NCBI GenBank assembly: GCA_009783695.1
Contig: WRCY01000001.1
Location: 62,001-126,000 of the forward strand
DNA: 64,000 nucleotides
Reading direction: 5' to 3'
From: Oscillospiraceae bacterium
GTDB lineage: Bacteria > Bacillota > Clostridia > Oscillospirales > Ruminococcaceae
The notes under the pieces are model-generated. The model had not been told where the DNA came from, made no database searches, and saw only the letters and a program-made list of their open reading frames with translations. The first letter of the stretch is position 1. Every line of letters begins with the position of its first letter. Positions 17,657 to 26,035 of the stretch are shown one piece after another. The position numbers and the translations under genes are program-made.

Positions 17657-18409
17657 TTATTTTCTTCCTGCCCCGAGCAGCTTCAATTCTTTCTCGTTTA
17701 AATCCGCGTGCTCGCCCGGTTTAAGCATGCCGAGCTTCACTCCGCCCACGCTTGTCCGCTTCAGCCGTGAAACATCGAGCCCCACAGCCTTGCACATTCT
17801 GCGGATTTGCCGATTTTTGCCCTCCGTTATTGTGAACTCGAGCACGGTTCTATGACGTGTGCCGCTCTCCGTCTCGGTTTTATCGTGTTTTAGTACATGA
17901 ACCTCGCATGGCGCGGTTAACTCCCGCTCGCCGTCTTCACCTATGTTTACACCTGACGAAAGCCGCGAAATTATATCCTCCGAAACGATTGACGCAATGG
18001 TTACGCGGTATTTCTTTTTGATTTTTCCGCTCGGGTGGGTAATCATGTTAGTGAAATCGCCGTCGTTGGAAAGCAGCAGCAGCCCCTCGGAATCCCTGTC
18101 GAGCCGTCCCGCGGGGTAAACCCGCTCATTTATACCTTTAAGCAGCTCGGTTATCAGCTTCTTGCCGTGGCTGTCGGACATGGAGGTCGTGTAGCCGCGC
18201 GGCTTGTAAAGCTTGATATAACGCTTGCTCTGCGAGAAATCCAGCTTCTTGTTATTAACAGTAATCAGGTCGTTTTTGGTTGCCTTATCGCCGAGAGTTA
18301 CGCTGCGCCCGTTGACCTTGACCGCGCCCGACTTAATCAGCTCCTCGGCGGCGCGGCGGGAACAATGCCCGCTTTCGGCTATTAATTTTTGAAGTCTTTC
18401 TTTTTCCAT
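17657..18409 (-). CDS. rluB: 23S rRNA pseudouridine synthase, RluB family
   Basis: N-terminal S4 RNA-binding domain (RLQKLIAESGHCSRRAAEELI) followed by the RsuA/RluB catalytic domain; the catalytic aspartate is in PAGRLDRDSEGLLLLSNDG. 250 residues, normal for the family. Probably makes the pseudouridine near the peptidyl transferase centre of 23S rRNA. It lies behind scpAB-type genes, as is common in Clostridia. Confidence 0.92.
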   Translation of the reverse strand: MEKERLQKLIAESGHCSRRAAEELIKSGAVKVNGRSVTLGDKATKNDLITVNNKKLDFSQSKRYIKLYKPRGYTTSMSDSHGKKLITELLKGINERVYPAGRLDRDSEGLLLLSNDGDFTNMITHPSGKIKKKYRVTIASIVSEDIISRLSSGVNIGEDGERELTAPCEVHVLKHDKTETESGTRHRTVLEFTITEGKNRQIRRMCKAVGLDVSRLKRTSVGGVKLGMLKPGEHADLNEKELKLLGAGRK

Positions 18410-18437
18410 TATTTTTTCTTTCTTTTTAGTAAAATGC

Positions 18438-18983
18438 TTATAATCGGAAGTTATTTATCACTTCATCACTCCATACTTGAGCCTCTACATAATGTACATG
18501 GAAATATGGTACATCGTAATCACATGGTTTTTCTTGCGGCATACCGTACTTATTTATAATATCCCAAATTTCATTATAGGTATAAACATTTTGCCTATAT
18601 TCTTGTGTTTCACCGGTTGTCGGGTCGAATGTAGGAAATGAATCGCCGTAAGTAAATGAAACAGTATTCTTATCAAATTCTTCAAGCGGTATTTTTATAA
18701 CTTCGCTTTCAATAAACCATGATTTACAAAAATCACATTCGCCCAGCACCATGTAAAACGGTGTTTTCTTCTGCGGCTTACCACCCTTTGCAACAAATGC
18801 AGAATATAACTGTTCTTCGACTATTCTTCGATAAAACATATATTTGCCGTCTGCATTACGCTTATTAAAAATATTACCCTCGATTTCAAATGTCTTGTGC
18901 AGCGTCAACGCTTCTTCGTCAGATAAATCGGACAAACTTAAGAAAGGCGTTCTTCCTCTTTCGTAATAATGGTATAAATACAT
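18438..18983 (-). CDS. conserved protein of unknown function
   Basis: 181 residues starting MYLYHYYERGRTPFLSLSDL. I recognise the pattern from a widespread Firmicute family with the same start, a GGKP segment, and the block YMVLGECDFCKSW followed by FTYGDSFPTF. No function is known to me. No membrane segment or signal peptide. Start chosen at ATG 18983 because GAGAGG stands seven bases before it. Confidence 0.75.
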   Translation of the reverse strand: MYLYHYYERGRTPFLSLSDLSDEEALTLHKTFEIEGNIFNKRNADGKYMFYRRIVEEQLYSAFVAKGGKPQKKTPFYMVLGECDFCKSWFIESEVIKIPLEEFDKNTVSFTYGDSFPTFDPTTGETQEYRQNVYTYNEIWDIINKYGMPQEKPCDYDVPYFHVHYVEAQVWSDEVINNFRL

Positions 18984-19010
18984 ATTTGAACCTCTCATTA
19001 CACAAACAAT

Positions 19011-20162
19011 CTAAAACAAACTTCTCCTCCAGAACTGCACAAGCCCTGCCGTAAACGTTAATCTTTCCGCAGGTGACTCGCAAGCCTCTGCTGTAACCAA
19101 AGGCACTGCCTTGAGCAGCCGCCCGTTGTAATAAAACTCCAGCAGCCCCACCTGCTCGCCCGCTCCAAAGCCCGCATAAATAAAAGGAATGATAACCGCT
19201 TTTATTTCAACGAGCCGCATTTCCGCATCGCTCAGCGCAAGCGTGGGAATTTCTGCAAGCCTGACCGCCGCACGTTCCTTTCCGCCGCCCGCAATATTCA
19301 CATAAAAGTCCGACAAATCATAGTCTACAGGCTGGTTTTTCACCACCGAGAAGCCGTAATTGAACATCTTCATATGGTCGTTCCAGTCGTCGTGGGCGTT
19401 GAGCGTAACGGCGATGAGTGTAACGCCGTCGCGGATTGCAGTTGAAACAAGGCAGCGCCTCGCGTTGTCGGTAAAGCCTGTTTTAGTGCCTACCGCTCCC
19501 TCATACATATGAAGCAGTTTGTTGTTATTATTAAGCCACCGCCCGAACGGCGGGTTGCCGAATTCCACGCGCATAGCCTGCTGGGCGGTCATACGGGCGA
19601 ACTCCTCGTCGCCCATCGCGAACATCGTGAGCAGCGCAAGGTCGTAGGCTGTGGAATAGTGCCCGTCCGCGTCAAGCCCCGAGGGATTCGCAAAGCGCGT
19701 GTCACGAAGCCCGAGCTCCTGTGCCCGCTCGTTCATGAGCTTCACGAATTCCGGTATGCTCCCCGAAACACTCACCGCCGCCGCCTGCGACGCGTCGTTG
19801 CCCGAGGGCAAAAGCATACCCGCGCAAAGCGCGCGCCTCGTGACTATATCACCCTCCCGGAGCCCCATCGTTGAGCCCTCGATACGGATTGCCATGCTGT
19901 CCACGGTGAACTGCCGGTCAAGGTTGCCGGCTTCAAGCGTGAGCAGCGCAGACATAATTTTCGTAGTGCTCGCCATTGCGCGGCGCTCAAGCGAATTCTT
20001 CTCGAAAACAACAGCGCCCGTATCCGCGTTTATTAAGATTGCAGAGCGGGCGGAGATTTCAAGCGGGGGCGGCGGAGCCGCCGCTGCCGGTATAGGGCGA
20101 ACCGCAGACAGATTTAAGAAAACTAATGTAAAAACAAGTAAAGGTATAACAATTTTTTTCAA
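19011..20162 (-). CDS. D-alanyl-D-alanine carboxypeptidase, sporulation DacF/DacB type
   Basis: Penicillin-binding protein 5-like enzyme that trims stem peptides of peptidoglycan. Signal peptide at residues 1-30 (hydrophobic VIPLLVFTLVFLNLSAV, then AAAAPP). Active-site motifs are all visible: ASTTKIM (SxxK), SGND (SxN) and KTGFT. The 383 residues end in a beta-rich C-terminal domain. It starts with TTG at 20162. The neighbourhood with ytfJ, scpAB and spmAB suggests a role in spore cortex synthesis; dacB-spmA-spmB is an operon in Bacillus subtilis. Confidence 0.92.
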   Translation of the reverse strand: MKKIVIPLLVFTLVFLNLSAVRPIPAAAAPPPPLEISARSAILINADTGAVVFEKNSLERRAMASTTKIMSALLTLEAGNLDRQFTVDSMAIRIEGSTMGLREGDIVTRRALCAGMLLPSGNDASQAAAVSVSGSIPEFVKLMNERAQELGLRDTRFANPSGLDADGHYSTAYDLALLTMFAMGDEEFARMTAQQAMRVEFGNPPFGRWLNNNNKLLHMYEGAVGTKTGFTDNARRCLVSTAIRDGVTLIAVTLNAHDDWNDHMKMFNYGFSVVKNQPVDYDLSDFYVNIAGGGKERAAVRLAEIPTLALSDAEMRLVEIKAVIIPFIYAGFGAGEQVGLLEFYYNGRLLKAVPLVTAEACESPAERLTFTAGLVQFWRRSLF

Positions 20163-20219
20163 AGCAGGTCAGTCCTTTCGGTGTATTACCAATAATTATG
20201 ACTTGCTTGTACACTTTTA

Positions 20220-20597
20220 TTACTCTTCTTCTTTATTCTTGCCGAAAATATCCTTAACCTTGTTAATAAGGTCGGGCACGCCGGTAATCAGCCCGTCGAT
20301 GAAGCCGTTGTCCGCACCTACTTCAAGCAGCTTTACATCGCCGTCGGTTTTGATTACGATGAACGCCTGCGGTTTTATCGTCACACCTGCGCCCGCGCCG
20401 CCCGCAAAAACATCGTTTGTCGATTTCGCCGGAATGTCCGAGCCGCCCGAAACAAACCCGAACGTCACCTTTGAAATCGGGATGATGAGCGTCCCGTCGG
20501 GTGATGTTATCGGGTCGCCGATAATCGCGTTAACGTCGACCAAGTCGCGTATTTTCTCCATTGATGAACTGAGTAACCCCTTTAAATTATCCGCCAT
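20220..20597 (-). CDS. ytfJ: spore protein YtfJ / GerW family
   Basis: 125 residues; MADNLKGLLSSSMEKIRDLVDVN, ISKVTFGFVSGGSD and GAGAGVTIKPQAF define the GerW/YtfJ family, whose Bacillus member affects spore germination. Soluble, no signal peptide. Sits between DUF2953 and the carboxypeptidase, the usual Clostridial order. Confidence 0.92.
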   Translation of the reverse strand: MADNLKGLLSSSMEKIRDLVDVNAIIGDPITSPDGTLIIPISKVTFGFVSGGSDIPAKSTNDVFAGGAGAGVTIKPQAFIVIKTDGDVKLLEVGADNGFIDGLITGVPDLINKVKDIFGKNKEEE

Positions 20598-20675
20598 TTC
20601 AGTATAGTCCTTTCTTTACGATTGCTAATTGAAATAATCGCTTTCCCCGATTCAGTATCAGTTAATTGCTCAGTT
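20598..20675 (-). repeat. leader repeat copy before ytfJ
   Basis: Core AATCGGGGAAAGCG, hairpin with ATTATTTC, then GAAAGGACTATACTGAA and the ATG. Very close in sequence to the rplV copy. Confidence 0.75.
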
Positions 20676-20712
20676 TTTAATTATATTTTAATTTTGCATT
20701 GTTAATTATCCA

Positions 20713-21408
20713 TCAGTCTATCACAATTCTGATTGTTTTGCCGATACCGCCGCTTTTATACGCTGTTTGCCGCTTCGGTCTGTGCTTTCCGCCGCTGTTC
20801 AGGCTCGCCATCTTAAGCATAAAAGCGAGCAGACAGACAAGTACCGTGCCGGATTTTATTTTGACCTTGCAGTGCAGCGCAAATTCCGATTCCTCCCTGC
20901 AAAAATCTGCCTGTATATTGATTCGCTCGACCTTCACGTTTGTAATCGAATCCAGCCATACAACGCCCGAGTAAACTGCGGCGTTTTGCAGCCCGTAATT
21001 AATCGCGGCTTTCGCAGCGTCGGAACCGCCGACGACGCTGTCTATATTAAGCTCCGTGACTTTTATTTTCTTTATCAGCCTCTTAATCGGGTGAGCCATG
21101 CTGCCGACCAGCATTTTAAGCATGCTTATATCTAAGTCGGGTATATTTTTTACGACGCTTTTTTCTTTCTTGGGAGCGAGGTTCGTTTGCCGCGCTGCTT
21201 GCGGGGGAGCTGTGGATTTTTTGGGTTTACGGTGTTTTATTTTACGCTTTTTAAGCTTTTTAGGCTCTTTCTCCTTGAACAGATTAAAGAACAGCAGACG
21301 CATTTTTATTTCCGCTTCTTTTTCGTAGTCAATCACAAAAACGATAGGCAGCGAAAGGAAAACCGTGATTAAAAGAACGACTGCGCCTGTTATGATTAAA
21401 GCAGTCAT
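20713..21408 (-). CDS. DUF2953-type membrane-anchored protein
   Basis: 231 residues: an N-terminal membrane helix (ALIITGAVVLLITVFLSLPIV), a very basic stretch rich in Lys and Pro (KKLKKRKIKHRKPKK), and a C-terminal domain with IKKIKVTELNIDSVVGGSDAA that matches DUF2953. In sporeformers this family lies beside ytfJ; function unknown. The ATG overlaps the scpB stop by four bases (ATGA). Confidence 0.8.
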   Translation of the reverse strand: MTALIITGAVVLLITVFLSLPIVFVIDYEKEAEIKMRLLFFNLFKEKEPKKLKKRKIKHRKPKKSTAPPQAARQTNLAPKKEKSVVKNIPDLDISMLKMLVGSMAHPIKRLIKKIKVTELNIDSVVGGSDAAKAAINYGLQNAAVYSGVVWLDSITNVKVERINIQADFCREESEFALHCKVKIKSGTVLVCLLAFMLKMASLNSGGKHRPKRQTAYKSGGIGKTIRIVID

Positions 21409-21980
21409 ATTTCCGGCTCCTCTTGCTGTTCGTGTTCTTCATATAAGCCGTCAAGCCGCATCTGCCCCTCCTGGTCGGGGAAAGGCGGAAGCTGTCCGAT
21501 TTCATTTAAGCCGAATGAGCGCAGGAACGCCTGCGTTGTCCTGTAAGTCACAGGTTTTCCCGGCAAATCCAAGCGCCCTGCCTCCTCGATTAATCCGCGC
21601 TCCGCGAGCGTGTTTACCACGCTGTTGCTGTCTACTCCGCGAACCTGCTCGACATAGGCTTTAGTCACGGGCTGGTTATATGCAATCACCGCCAAAACCT
21701 CGAGTGCAGCCTGCGAAAGCGGCGCGTGCCGTTTTATTTCAAGCGCAGTCTTTATAAAAGGCGCGTACTCCGCACGGGTGATAATCTGATAGCTGTCCTC
21801 AAGCCGGATAATCCGCAGCCCGCTGTCGGAAACATTATATTTACGCTCAAGCTGACCGATTAACTTCGACACGGTTTCGGAGTCGATTCCGGCGGCTTCG
21901 GAAAGCCTGTCCACGCTGACCGGCTCGCCTGCCGCGAAAAGTATTGCTTCGGTTATGGCGATGCCTTCCTGCAGTTCCAT
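21405..21980 (-). CDS. scpB: segregation and condensation protein B
   Basis: Kleisin-associated winged-helix subunit of the SMC-ScpAB condensin. 191 residues; ITEAILFAAGEPVSVDRLSE at the start and LSQAALEVLAVIAYNQPVTKAYVEQVRGVDS in the second winged helix are diagnostic. Start at ATG 21980; the frame open upstream (LAQKGHVEI) is leader repeat. The leader contains a mini-ORF M-L-K-stop that overlaps the start as TAATG. Confidence 0.93.
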   Translation of the reverse strand: MELQEGIAITEAILFAAGEPVSVDRLSEAAGIDSETVSKLIGQLERKYNVSDSGLRIIRLEDSYQIITRAEYAPFIKTALEIKRHAPLSQAALEVLAVIAYNQPVTKAYVEQVRGVDSNSVVNTLAERGLIEEAGRLDLPGKPVTYRTTQAFLRSFGLNEIGQLPPFPDQEGQMRLDGLYEEHEQQEEPEI

Positions 21981-22035
21981 TATTTCAACATGTCCTTTCT
22001 GAGCCAACAAAAAACGAAAACACCGTTTTCCGCTT
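21981..22035 (-). repeat. leader repeat copy before scpB
   Basis: Core GCGGAAAACGG, then TGTTTTCGTTTTTTG and GAAAGGACATG. The upstream half is replaced by the hairpin cluster at 22036-22210. Confidence 0.65.
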
Positions 22036-22213
22036 TAGTTGCATTATACCGCTTGAGGGCATAAATGCTCATCGCATTTATGCCCGGCGAACAAAGTTCG
22101 CCGTTCGGGCAAAGCCCGAAAATAAAGCGGTATGCACGTAGTAACGGGCGGCGTTTACGCCGCAACACGCCGTAGGCGTGTTGGCAAAATGCTGAGAATT
22201 TTGCCCGTTAAGC
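22036..22213 (-). repeat. hairpin-cluster leader between scpA and scpB
   Basis: At least six small inverted repeats in a row (for example GGGCATAAATGC/GCATTTATGCCC, GGCGAAC/GTTCGCC, CAACACGCC/GGCGTGTTG), enclosed by two outer stems ATACCGCTT/AAGCGGTAT and AACGGGC/GCCCGTT. It begins directly behind a TATACT box at 22214-22219. It would fold into a multi-branched RNA in front of scpB. Confidence 0.85.
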
Positions 22214-22223
22214 AGTATAATTT

Positions 22224-22913
22224 TCAGCCTTTGCCGATTACCTCCACAACTTCCCCGTCATCCGAAAATTTCACCCGCCCGTAAGCCGACAGCTCCAGCA
22301 GCGCGAGAAACACCGCGACTTTTTCTGTGCGCGTCTGCCCCCTGTAAAACTCAGCAAGCCTGTATTCGCCGCCGCGCCGTATTTGCTTTAGAATAAACAT
22401 GATTTTTGAGAAGACGCTGACATATTTATGTGCTGTCACCGATATTGCGGGCAGCGGCATTGCCGCCGCTTTCTCTCTGCCAATGATTTCCGAAAGTGCT
22501 CCGAGCAGCTCATCCGCGCTGTGAATCCCGCGGTACTCGTTATCTACAGGCAGCTCGTCCGGTTTTCGGACGAAAATATTATCTCCCCCGTACAATTCTG
22601 CGAACCTTGACGCGGCTTTCTTATATCTCGCATATTCCTCGAGCGAGTGACGCAGTTCCTTTTTAAGCTCCTCGAGCTCGTGTTTTGGCAGCAGTGCCGC
22701 GCTTTTCATGTATATAAGACGCGCCGCCATCGCCAAGAACTCGCCCGCTACTTCGATATCCGCTTCCCTCATTGCGTCGAGGTAGAGCAGAAACTGCTCC
22801 AGCAGCACAGAAATCCTAATGTCGGTTATATTGAGCTTATGCTTTGCAATCAGCGTCAGCATGAGGTCAAGCGGTCCCTCGAACACCTCGGTTTTAAAAT
22901 TCAATGCCGTCAT
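22224..22913 (-). CDS. scpA: segregation and condensation protein A
   Basis: Kleisin subunit of the SMC complex, 229 residues. FEGPLDLMLTLIAKHKLNITDI at the N terminus, FLAMAARLIYMKSAALLP in the middle and FLALLELSAYGRVKF at the C terminus match the family. Its ATG shares one base with the stop of the S2P-like gene (TAATG). Confidence 0.94.
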   Translation of the reverse strand: MTALNFKTEVFEGPLDLMLTLIAKHKLNITDIRISVLLEQFLLYLDAMREADIEVAGEFLAMAARLIYMKSAALLPKHELEELKKELRHSLEEYARYKKAASRFAELYGGDNIFVRKPDELPVDNEYRGIHSADELLGALSEIIGREKAAAMPLPAISVTAHKYVSVFSKIMFILKQIRRGGEYRLAEFYRGQTRTEKVAVFLALLELSAYGRVKFSDDGEVVEVIGKG

Positions 22914-23617
22914 TATCGTATGAACCCCGAAAGAAAATCAAGTACGGAAAGCATACCATTACCGAGTGTCGCAATCAGCCACATCAGCGGCGAACGCGGA
23001 ATAAAAAGCAGCACAAAGAAAATCATTGTAATTATTCTCTGATGCTCCATTATTTTATACATTTGCCTTGGCTTAAGGAAGAAAAATAATATTCTTGAGC
23101 CGGCGAGCGGCGGAATCGGCAATAAATTCAATACTGCTATAAATACACAGATTTGCACAATCAGCAGAGTAGCAAGTCCCGAATAATACATAGCCTCATT
23201 CGCCATATTTGTTGCGATTAACTTAAAAATAATCATGAAGATATATGCAATTAATATTAGTGCAAGCGGCCCCGCAAGCGTAATCAGCAGCATTGCTGTT
23301 TTCCCGCTTACCTTGGTGCAGCGTCCGGGGTTAATCGGCATGGGCTTCGACCAGCCCATCGGGAAGAATAAAAGCATAAGAGAGCCGAGCATGTCCATAT
23401 GCACAAACGGATTGAGCGTCAGGCGCCCCTGCCGCTCCGCCGTGTCGTCGCCGAGGTATTTCGCCATTATACCGCACGCGTACTCACGCACGGGGAATAT
23501 CATAAAAATCATCACTCCGGCAGCAAAAAACGAGATTAAAACACTTGCCGCCGGGGCGTTCCCCGCCATCCAGTCGAAAAGTTGAAAAATTGGACGGTAT
23601 CTTATCATATCTAACAT
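22913..23617 (-). CDS. S2P-like (M50 family) membrane protein lacking zinc ligands
   Basis: 234-residue polytopic membrane protein of the site-2-protease family that usually sits before scpA in Clostridia. The family frame is clear: GRLTLNPFVHMDMLGSLMLL, PINP and NLLPIPPL. However, the HExxH motif reads REYAC (residues about 44-48) and the aspartate of the LDG motif is alanine (LAGS). The Glu is kept but the two His and the Asp that bind zinc are gone, so it is probably not an active protease. Starts at ATG 23617. Confidence 0.85.
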   Translation of the reverse strand: MLDMIRYRPIFQLFDWMAGNAPAASVLISFFAAGVMIFMIFPVREYACGIMAKYLGDDTAERQGRLTLNPFVHMDMLGSLMLLFFPMGWSKPMPINPGRCTKVSGKTAMLLITLAGPLALILIAYIFMIIFKLIATNMANEAMYYSGLATLLIVQICVFIAVLNLLPIPPLAGSRILFFFLKPRQMYKIMEHQRIITMIFFVLLFIPRSPLMWLIATLGNGMLSVLDFLSGFIR

Positions 23618-23659
23618 AAAAACGAAAACTCCCTTAGCTATTTTAACACGCTTATTTTT

Positions 23660-23688
23660 ATATTACCATATTTGCCCAAGTTATGCAA
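23660..23688 (-). promoter_or_regulatory. sigma-A-type promoter of the S2P-scpAB operon
   Basis: TTGCAT (23683-23688), 17-base spacer and TAATAT (23660-23665) on the minus strand, about 40 bases before the start codon. It lies just behind spmB. Confidence 0.82.
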
Positions 23689-23699
23689 GTGTTTTTTTA

Positions 23700-24218
23700 T
23701 TAATAGAACCATAATCCCACAATCAGCCCGCTTAAAACCCATAATGTCACATCTCCCGCCAGCGCCGCCGGAAGAGCGTGGCGTGTCCTACGTACTTTCG
23801 TGGCGGCGAAGTAGACTGCGATTACATAAAACGTGGTTTCGCTGCTGCCGAGAATCACGCTTGCCACCCGCCCCGCAAAGCTGTCCGCGCCCGTTTGCCC
23901 CAGCACCGACTCGAAGATTGCAACCGAGCCGCTCCCCGAGAACGGGCGCATAATCACAAGCGGCGTCACCTCGCTCGGAAAGCCGAGAAAGTTCGTCACC
24001 GGCGAGAGCAGCGCCGATATAAGCGCTAGCCCGCCCGAGGCGCGGAACATTCCCACGGACAGCACGAGCGTGAACAGCGCGGGGAAAATATCATAAACCG
24101 TGTGCAGCCCCTCTTTTACGCCCTTTGTGAACTCGGCGAAGACGTCGGTTTTCCTGCACAGCGCATAAATTAGCACAAACACGAATATTACGGGAACTGC
24201 GAAATCGGAAACGCTCAC
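23700..24218 (-). CDS. spmB: spore maturation protein B
   Basis: Nucleoside-recognition (Gate) domain membrane protein needed for spore core dehydration together with SpmA. 172 residues from a GTG start at 24218, chosen because GAAGGTG stands five bases before it and the family begins with this FAVPVIFVFVLIYALC helix. FSGSGSVAIFE and LGSSETTFYVIAVYF are the family signatures. The GTG overlaps the stop codon of the downstream part of spmA (GTGA), so spmA and spmB were one translationally coupled unit before spmA was split. Confidence 0.92.
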   Translation of the reverse strand: MSVSDFAVPVIFVFVLIYALCRKTDVFAEFTKGVKEGLHTVYDIFPALFTLVLSVGMFRASGGLALISALLSPVTNFLGFPSEVTPLVIMRPFSGSGSVAIFESVLGQTGADSFAGRVASVILGSSETTFYVIAVYFAATKVRRTRHALPAALAGDVTLWVLSGLIVGLWFY

Positions 24219-24376
24219 TTCTGCACCTTCTTTCCCGCTAAAACTTTCGCCATTGTGACCGCAATAATAACCGCGGCAAGCGAGCAAATCCATACTGCAG
24301 GGAGGATTTCCATCGGCGCGGCGGAACCGTTTTTAAGGCGGATTGCTGCGGCTGTGGTGGGGATTAGCTGAAGACT
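24215..24376 (-). pseudogene. spmA: spmA, C-terminal part (split by the intervening element)
   Basis: Minus-strand reading from the core at 24375-24376 gives LQLIPTTAAAIRLKNGS, then a membrane helix (PAVWICSLAAVIIAVTMAKVL) and GKKVQK-stop. This is the last quarter of SpmA and has no start of its own. Joined to 30280-30713 it gives one open frame of 594 bases (198 codons), with NTASLQLIPTT across the junction. It is best seen as an interrupted gene and not a dead one, because both halves are undamaged. Confidence 0.9.
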
Positions 24377-24387
24377 GCCGCAACCAT
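24366..24387. other. left attachment site (attL)
   Basis: spmA C-terminal flank AGCTGAAGA, core CT at 24375-24376, then the inner arm GCCGCAACCAT. The arm is inverted with respect to the one at 30269-30279. Confidence 0.8.
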
Positions 24388-24430
24388 ACAAAGGGCAACT
24401 ATGGCAAGCTGCGCAGACATTGAAATAAAT

Positions 24431-24721
24431 TCAATATCTACGCTCGCCGCCGATAGCGGCGGACTGCGGTTTTGCCGCAGTCACAGCAATTCCATGTGAA
24501 ATGGAATTGCTATATTTAAGCTCAGCGATAATACTGTCTATAATAAACACCTTTTGTTCAGGAGCAGCGCCCGTCTCGTTCAGCCGCCTTTTAATGATTC
24601 CGGCATGAATTTTCGCGAGCTCGCCGCGGATTGCGCAGTAATTCCCGGCAGCAACCTTATGTACTGTTACCTGTTTAATTTTTGATTTTCGTTTACGCTG
24701 TGCGGGTTTACTCCGGCTCAT
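24431..24721 (-). CDS. small basic protein, candidate recombination directionality factor
   Basis: 96 residues from the ATG at 24721 (GAGAGGAG seven bases before it). N terminus is strongly basic (SRSKPAQRKRKSKIKQ), followed by a helical part (YCAIRGELAKIHAGIIKRRL). I do not recognise the family. It is the gene next to the left end of the element, opposite the recombinase. Small basic proteins in such a place can be directionality factors, but this is only an inference. The last 20 codons are made of hairpin-cluster repeat sequence, so the original C terminus may have been replaced. Confidence 0.55.
   Translation of the reverse strand: MSRSKPAQRKRKSKIKQVTVHKVAAGNYCAIRGELAKIHAGIIKRRLNETGAAPEQKVFIIDSIIAELKYSNSISHGIAVTAAKPQSAAIGGERRY
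24433..24515. repeat. hairpins inside the 3' end of the small basic ORF
   Basis: Three consecutive inverted repeats (CCGCC/GGCGG, GACTGCGG/CCGCAGTC, AGCAATTCCAT/ATGGAATTGCT) of the same style as the hairpin clusters at 22036, 28089, 40312 and 45249. Confidence 0.75.
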
Positions 24722-24791
24722 ATGCTGCTCCTCTCTGCGAACTTTGTTTGATACAAATGTTCTGTACATTATATACGGGCGGCGAAAATAT

Positions 24792-24846
24792 TATAATCAG
24801 TTAACTTTAAAAAAGCCTTAGCATTTTTTAAATTTATCGGCTATAT
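24792..24846. repeat. short hairpin-cluster copy
   Basis: TATAATCAGTTAACTTT at the left, AAAAAATGC/GCATTTTTT-like inner stem, and TTATCGGCTATA at the right. The ends match those of the longer copies at 28089 and 45249. Confidence 0.65.
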
Positions 24847-24864
24847 AAGCGCAAATATAAGCAA

Positions 24865-24905
24865 GAAAAATCAGCACGCCGTCTGCGTGCTGATTTTTCT
24901 TTTTA
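24865..24905. terminator. bidirectional terminator after the radical SAM gene
   Basis: AAAAATCAGCACGC and GCGTGCTGATTTTT form a 14-bp stem with a short loop and T-runs on both sides. Confidence 0.88.
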
Positions 24906-24911
24906 TTATAC

Positions 24912-25964
24912 TTACAGCATAAATGATTTATTATTACGCAGAGCGCACCCTCCGCCGCCCTCATGCAGAAGGTGACTCTCGCTTCTGATTCTTTGAAACA
25001 AAGGGGAAGAAAGCGAATCAATAAACGATGTCTGAATAACACTGCGGTCGGAAAAAGCTGCGAAAGGGCACGGCTCCAGCGCACCGGACGCACTGATGTG
25101 CGCAAACCCGCGCCCCGCCGCAAGGCAGCCGCCAAACTTTTCCTCATCGCCGGGAAACGGAATCAATATCATATTGTTATTCTTGGTTTCTGCCCGGCAA
25201 AACTGCTGCAGCGCCGACTTGCTTTCATCGGTAAGTATGCGCAGGGTGTCGTTTTCATCCACCGGAACATATTCCGTGTATATGACTAATCTGCAGCCGA
25301 GTTTTATATACGGGACTAAAAAATCACGAGCGGCTACTTCATTGATATTATGTTCACCCGTTGTTACAGATAAGCCGAAAGGGATTCTTCTTTCGGACAA
25401 TAGCAGCATCGCAGTTTTTACACGCTCCGCCACACCTTCTCCCCGGCGCTCGTTTGTTCTGCTTAAGCCGCCCTCAACGCTAATCACGGGGAGCATGCTG
25501 CGGTTAGCGGAAAACCAATCTGCCCGCGCTTCATCAAGGAGCGTACCGTTTGTGAACACCAACGCTAAAAGCTCCGGGCGTGAAGCTGCTGCCTCAAGCC
25601 AGTCGCCGCTCAGCAAAGGCTCGCCTCCCGCAAGCAGAATAATGGAGCATCCGGCTTGGACAGCCTGCTCAAGCAAGTTATCAATATGGGTTTTCGTCAT
25701 TTTGCTTTCAGTGCCGCGGCAATTCGCCCGTGAATAACACCCGGCGCAGTGAAGATTACATTCGTCGGTCGTGCTGACAATTAAGATAGGCGGCACGATT
25801 ACATCTTGTTTTTTCCATGCTTCCCTCTTTTTGGCGGCCTGCGGCAAATGCAGCAGTGTCTGCATAAGAGCGGTTCTGCTTTCGGGAAAACCGCGCAGCA
25901 TACTTACTCCTGTCTTAATAACAGATAATATGCTTTTATTAAATAATGATTCGTATGCTTTCAA
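24912..25964 (-). CDS. radical SAM protein with SPASM-like C terminus
   Basis: 350 residues. The [4Fe-4S] motif is CNLHCAGC (CxxxCxxC) at residues 68-75, followed by GGEPLL, the SAM-binding glycine motif. The C-terminal part holds further cysteines (GGCLAAGRGFAHISASG, EPCPF, GGGCALR) as in SPASM or twitch domains. No precursor peptide gene is obvious beside it. It lies 71 bases behind the ABC permease and ends at a terminator, so it is the last gene of that operon. The frame opens with TTG at 25964; an ATG five bases after AGGAGG is in another frame, so the true start is uncertain. Confidence 0.82.
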   Translation of the reverse strand: MKAYESLFNKSILSVIKTGVSMLRGFPESRTALMQTLLHLPQAAKKREAWKKQDVIVPPILIVSTTDECNLHCAGCYSRANCRGTESKMTKTHIDNLLEQAVQAGCSIILLAGGEPLLSGDWLEAAASRPELLALVFTNGTLLDEARADWFSANRSMLPVISVEGGLSRTNERRGEGVAERVKTAMLLLSERRIPFGLSVTTGEHNINEVAARDFLVPYIKLGCRLVIYTEYVPVDENDTLRILTDESKSALQQFCRAETKNNNMILIPFPGDEEKFGGCLAAGRGFAHISASGALEPCPFAAFSDRSVIQTSFIDSLSSPLFQRIRSESHLLHEGGGGCALRNNKSFML

Positions 25965-26035
25965 TCATTCCGTCCTCCTGTAAAATTATCTCTTTAATGT
26001 ATCTGTAAAACGTCTTAACTATTCGGCAGCTATTG

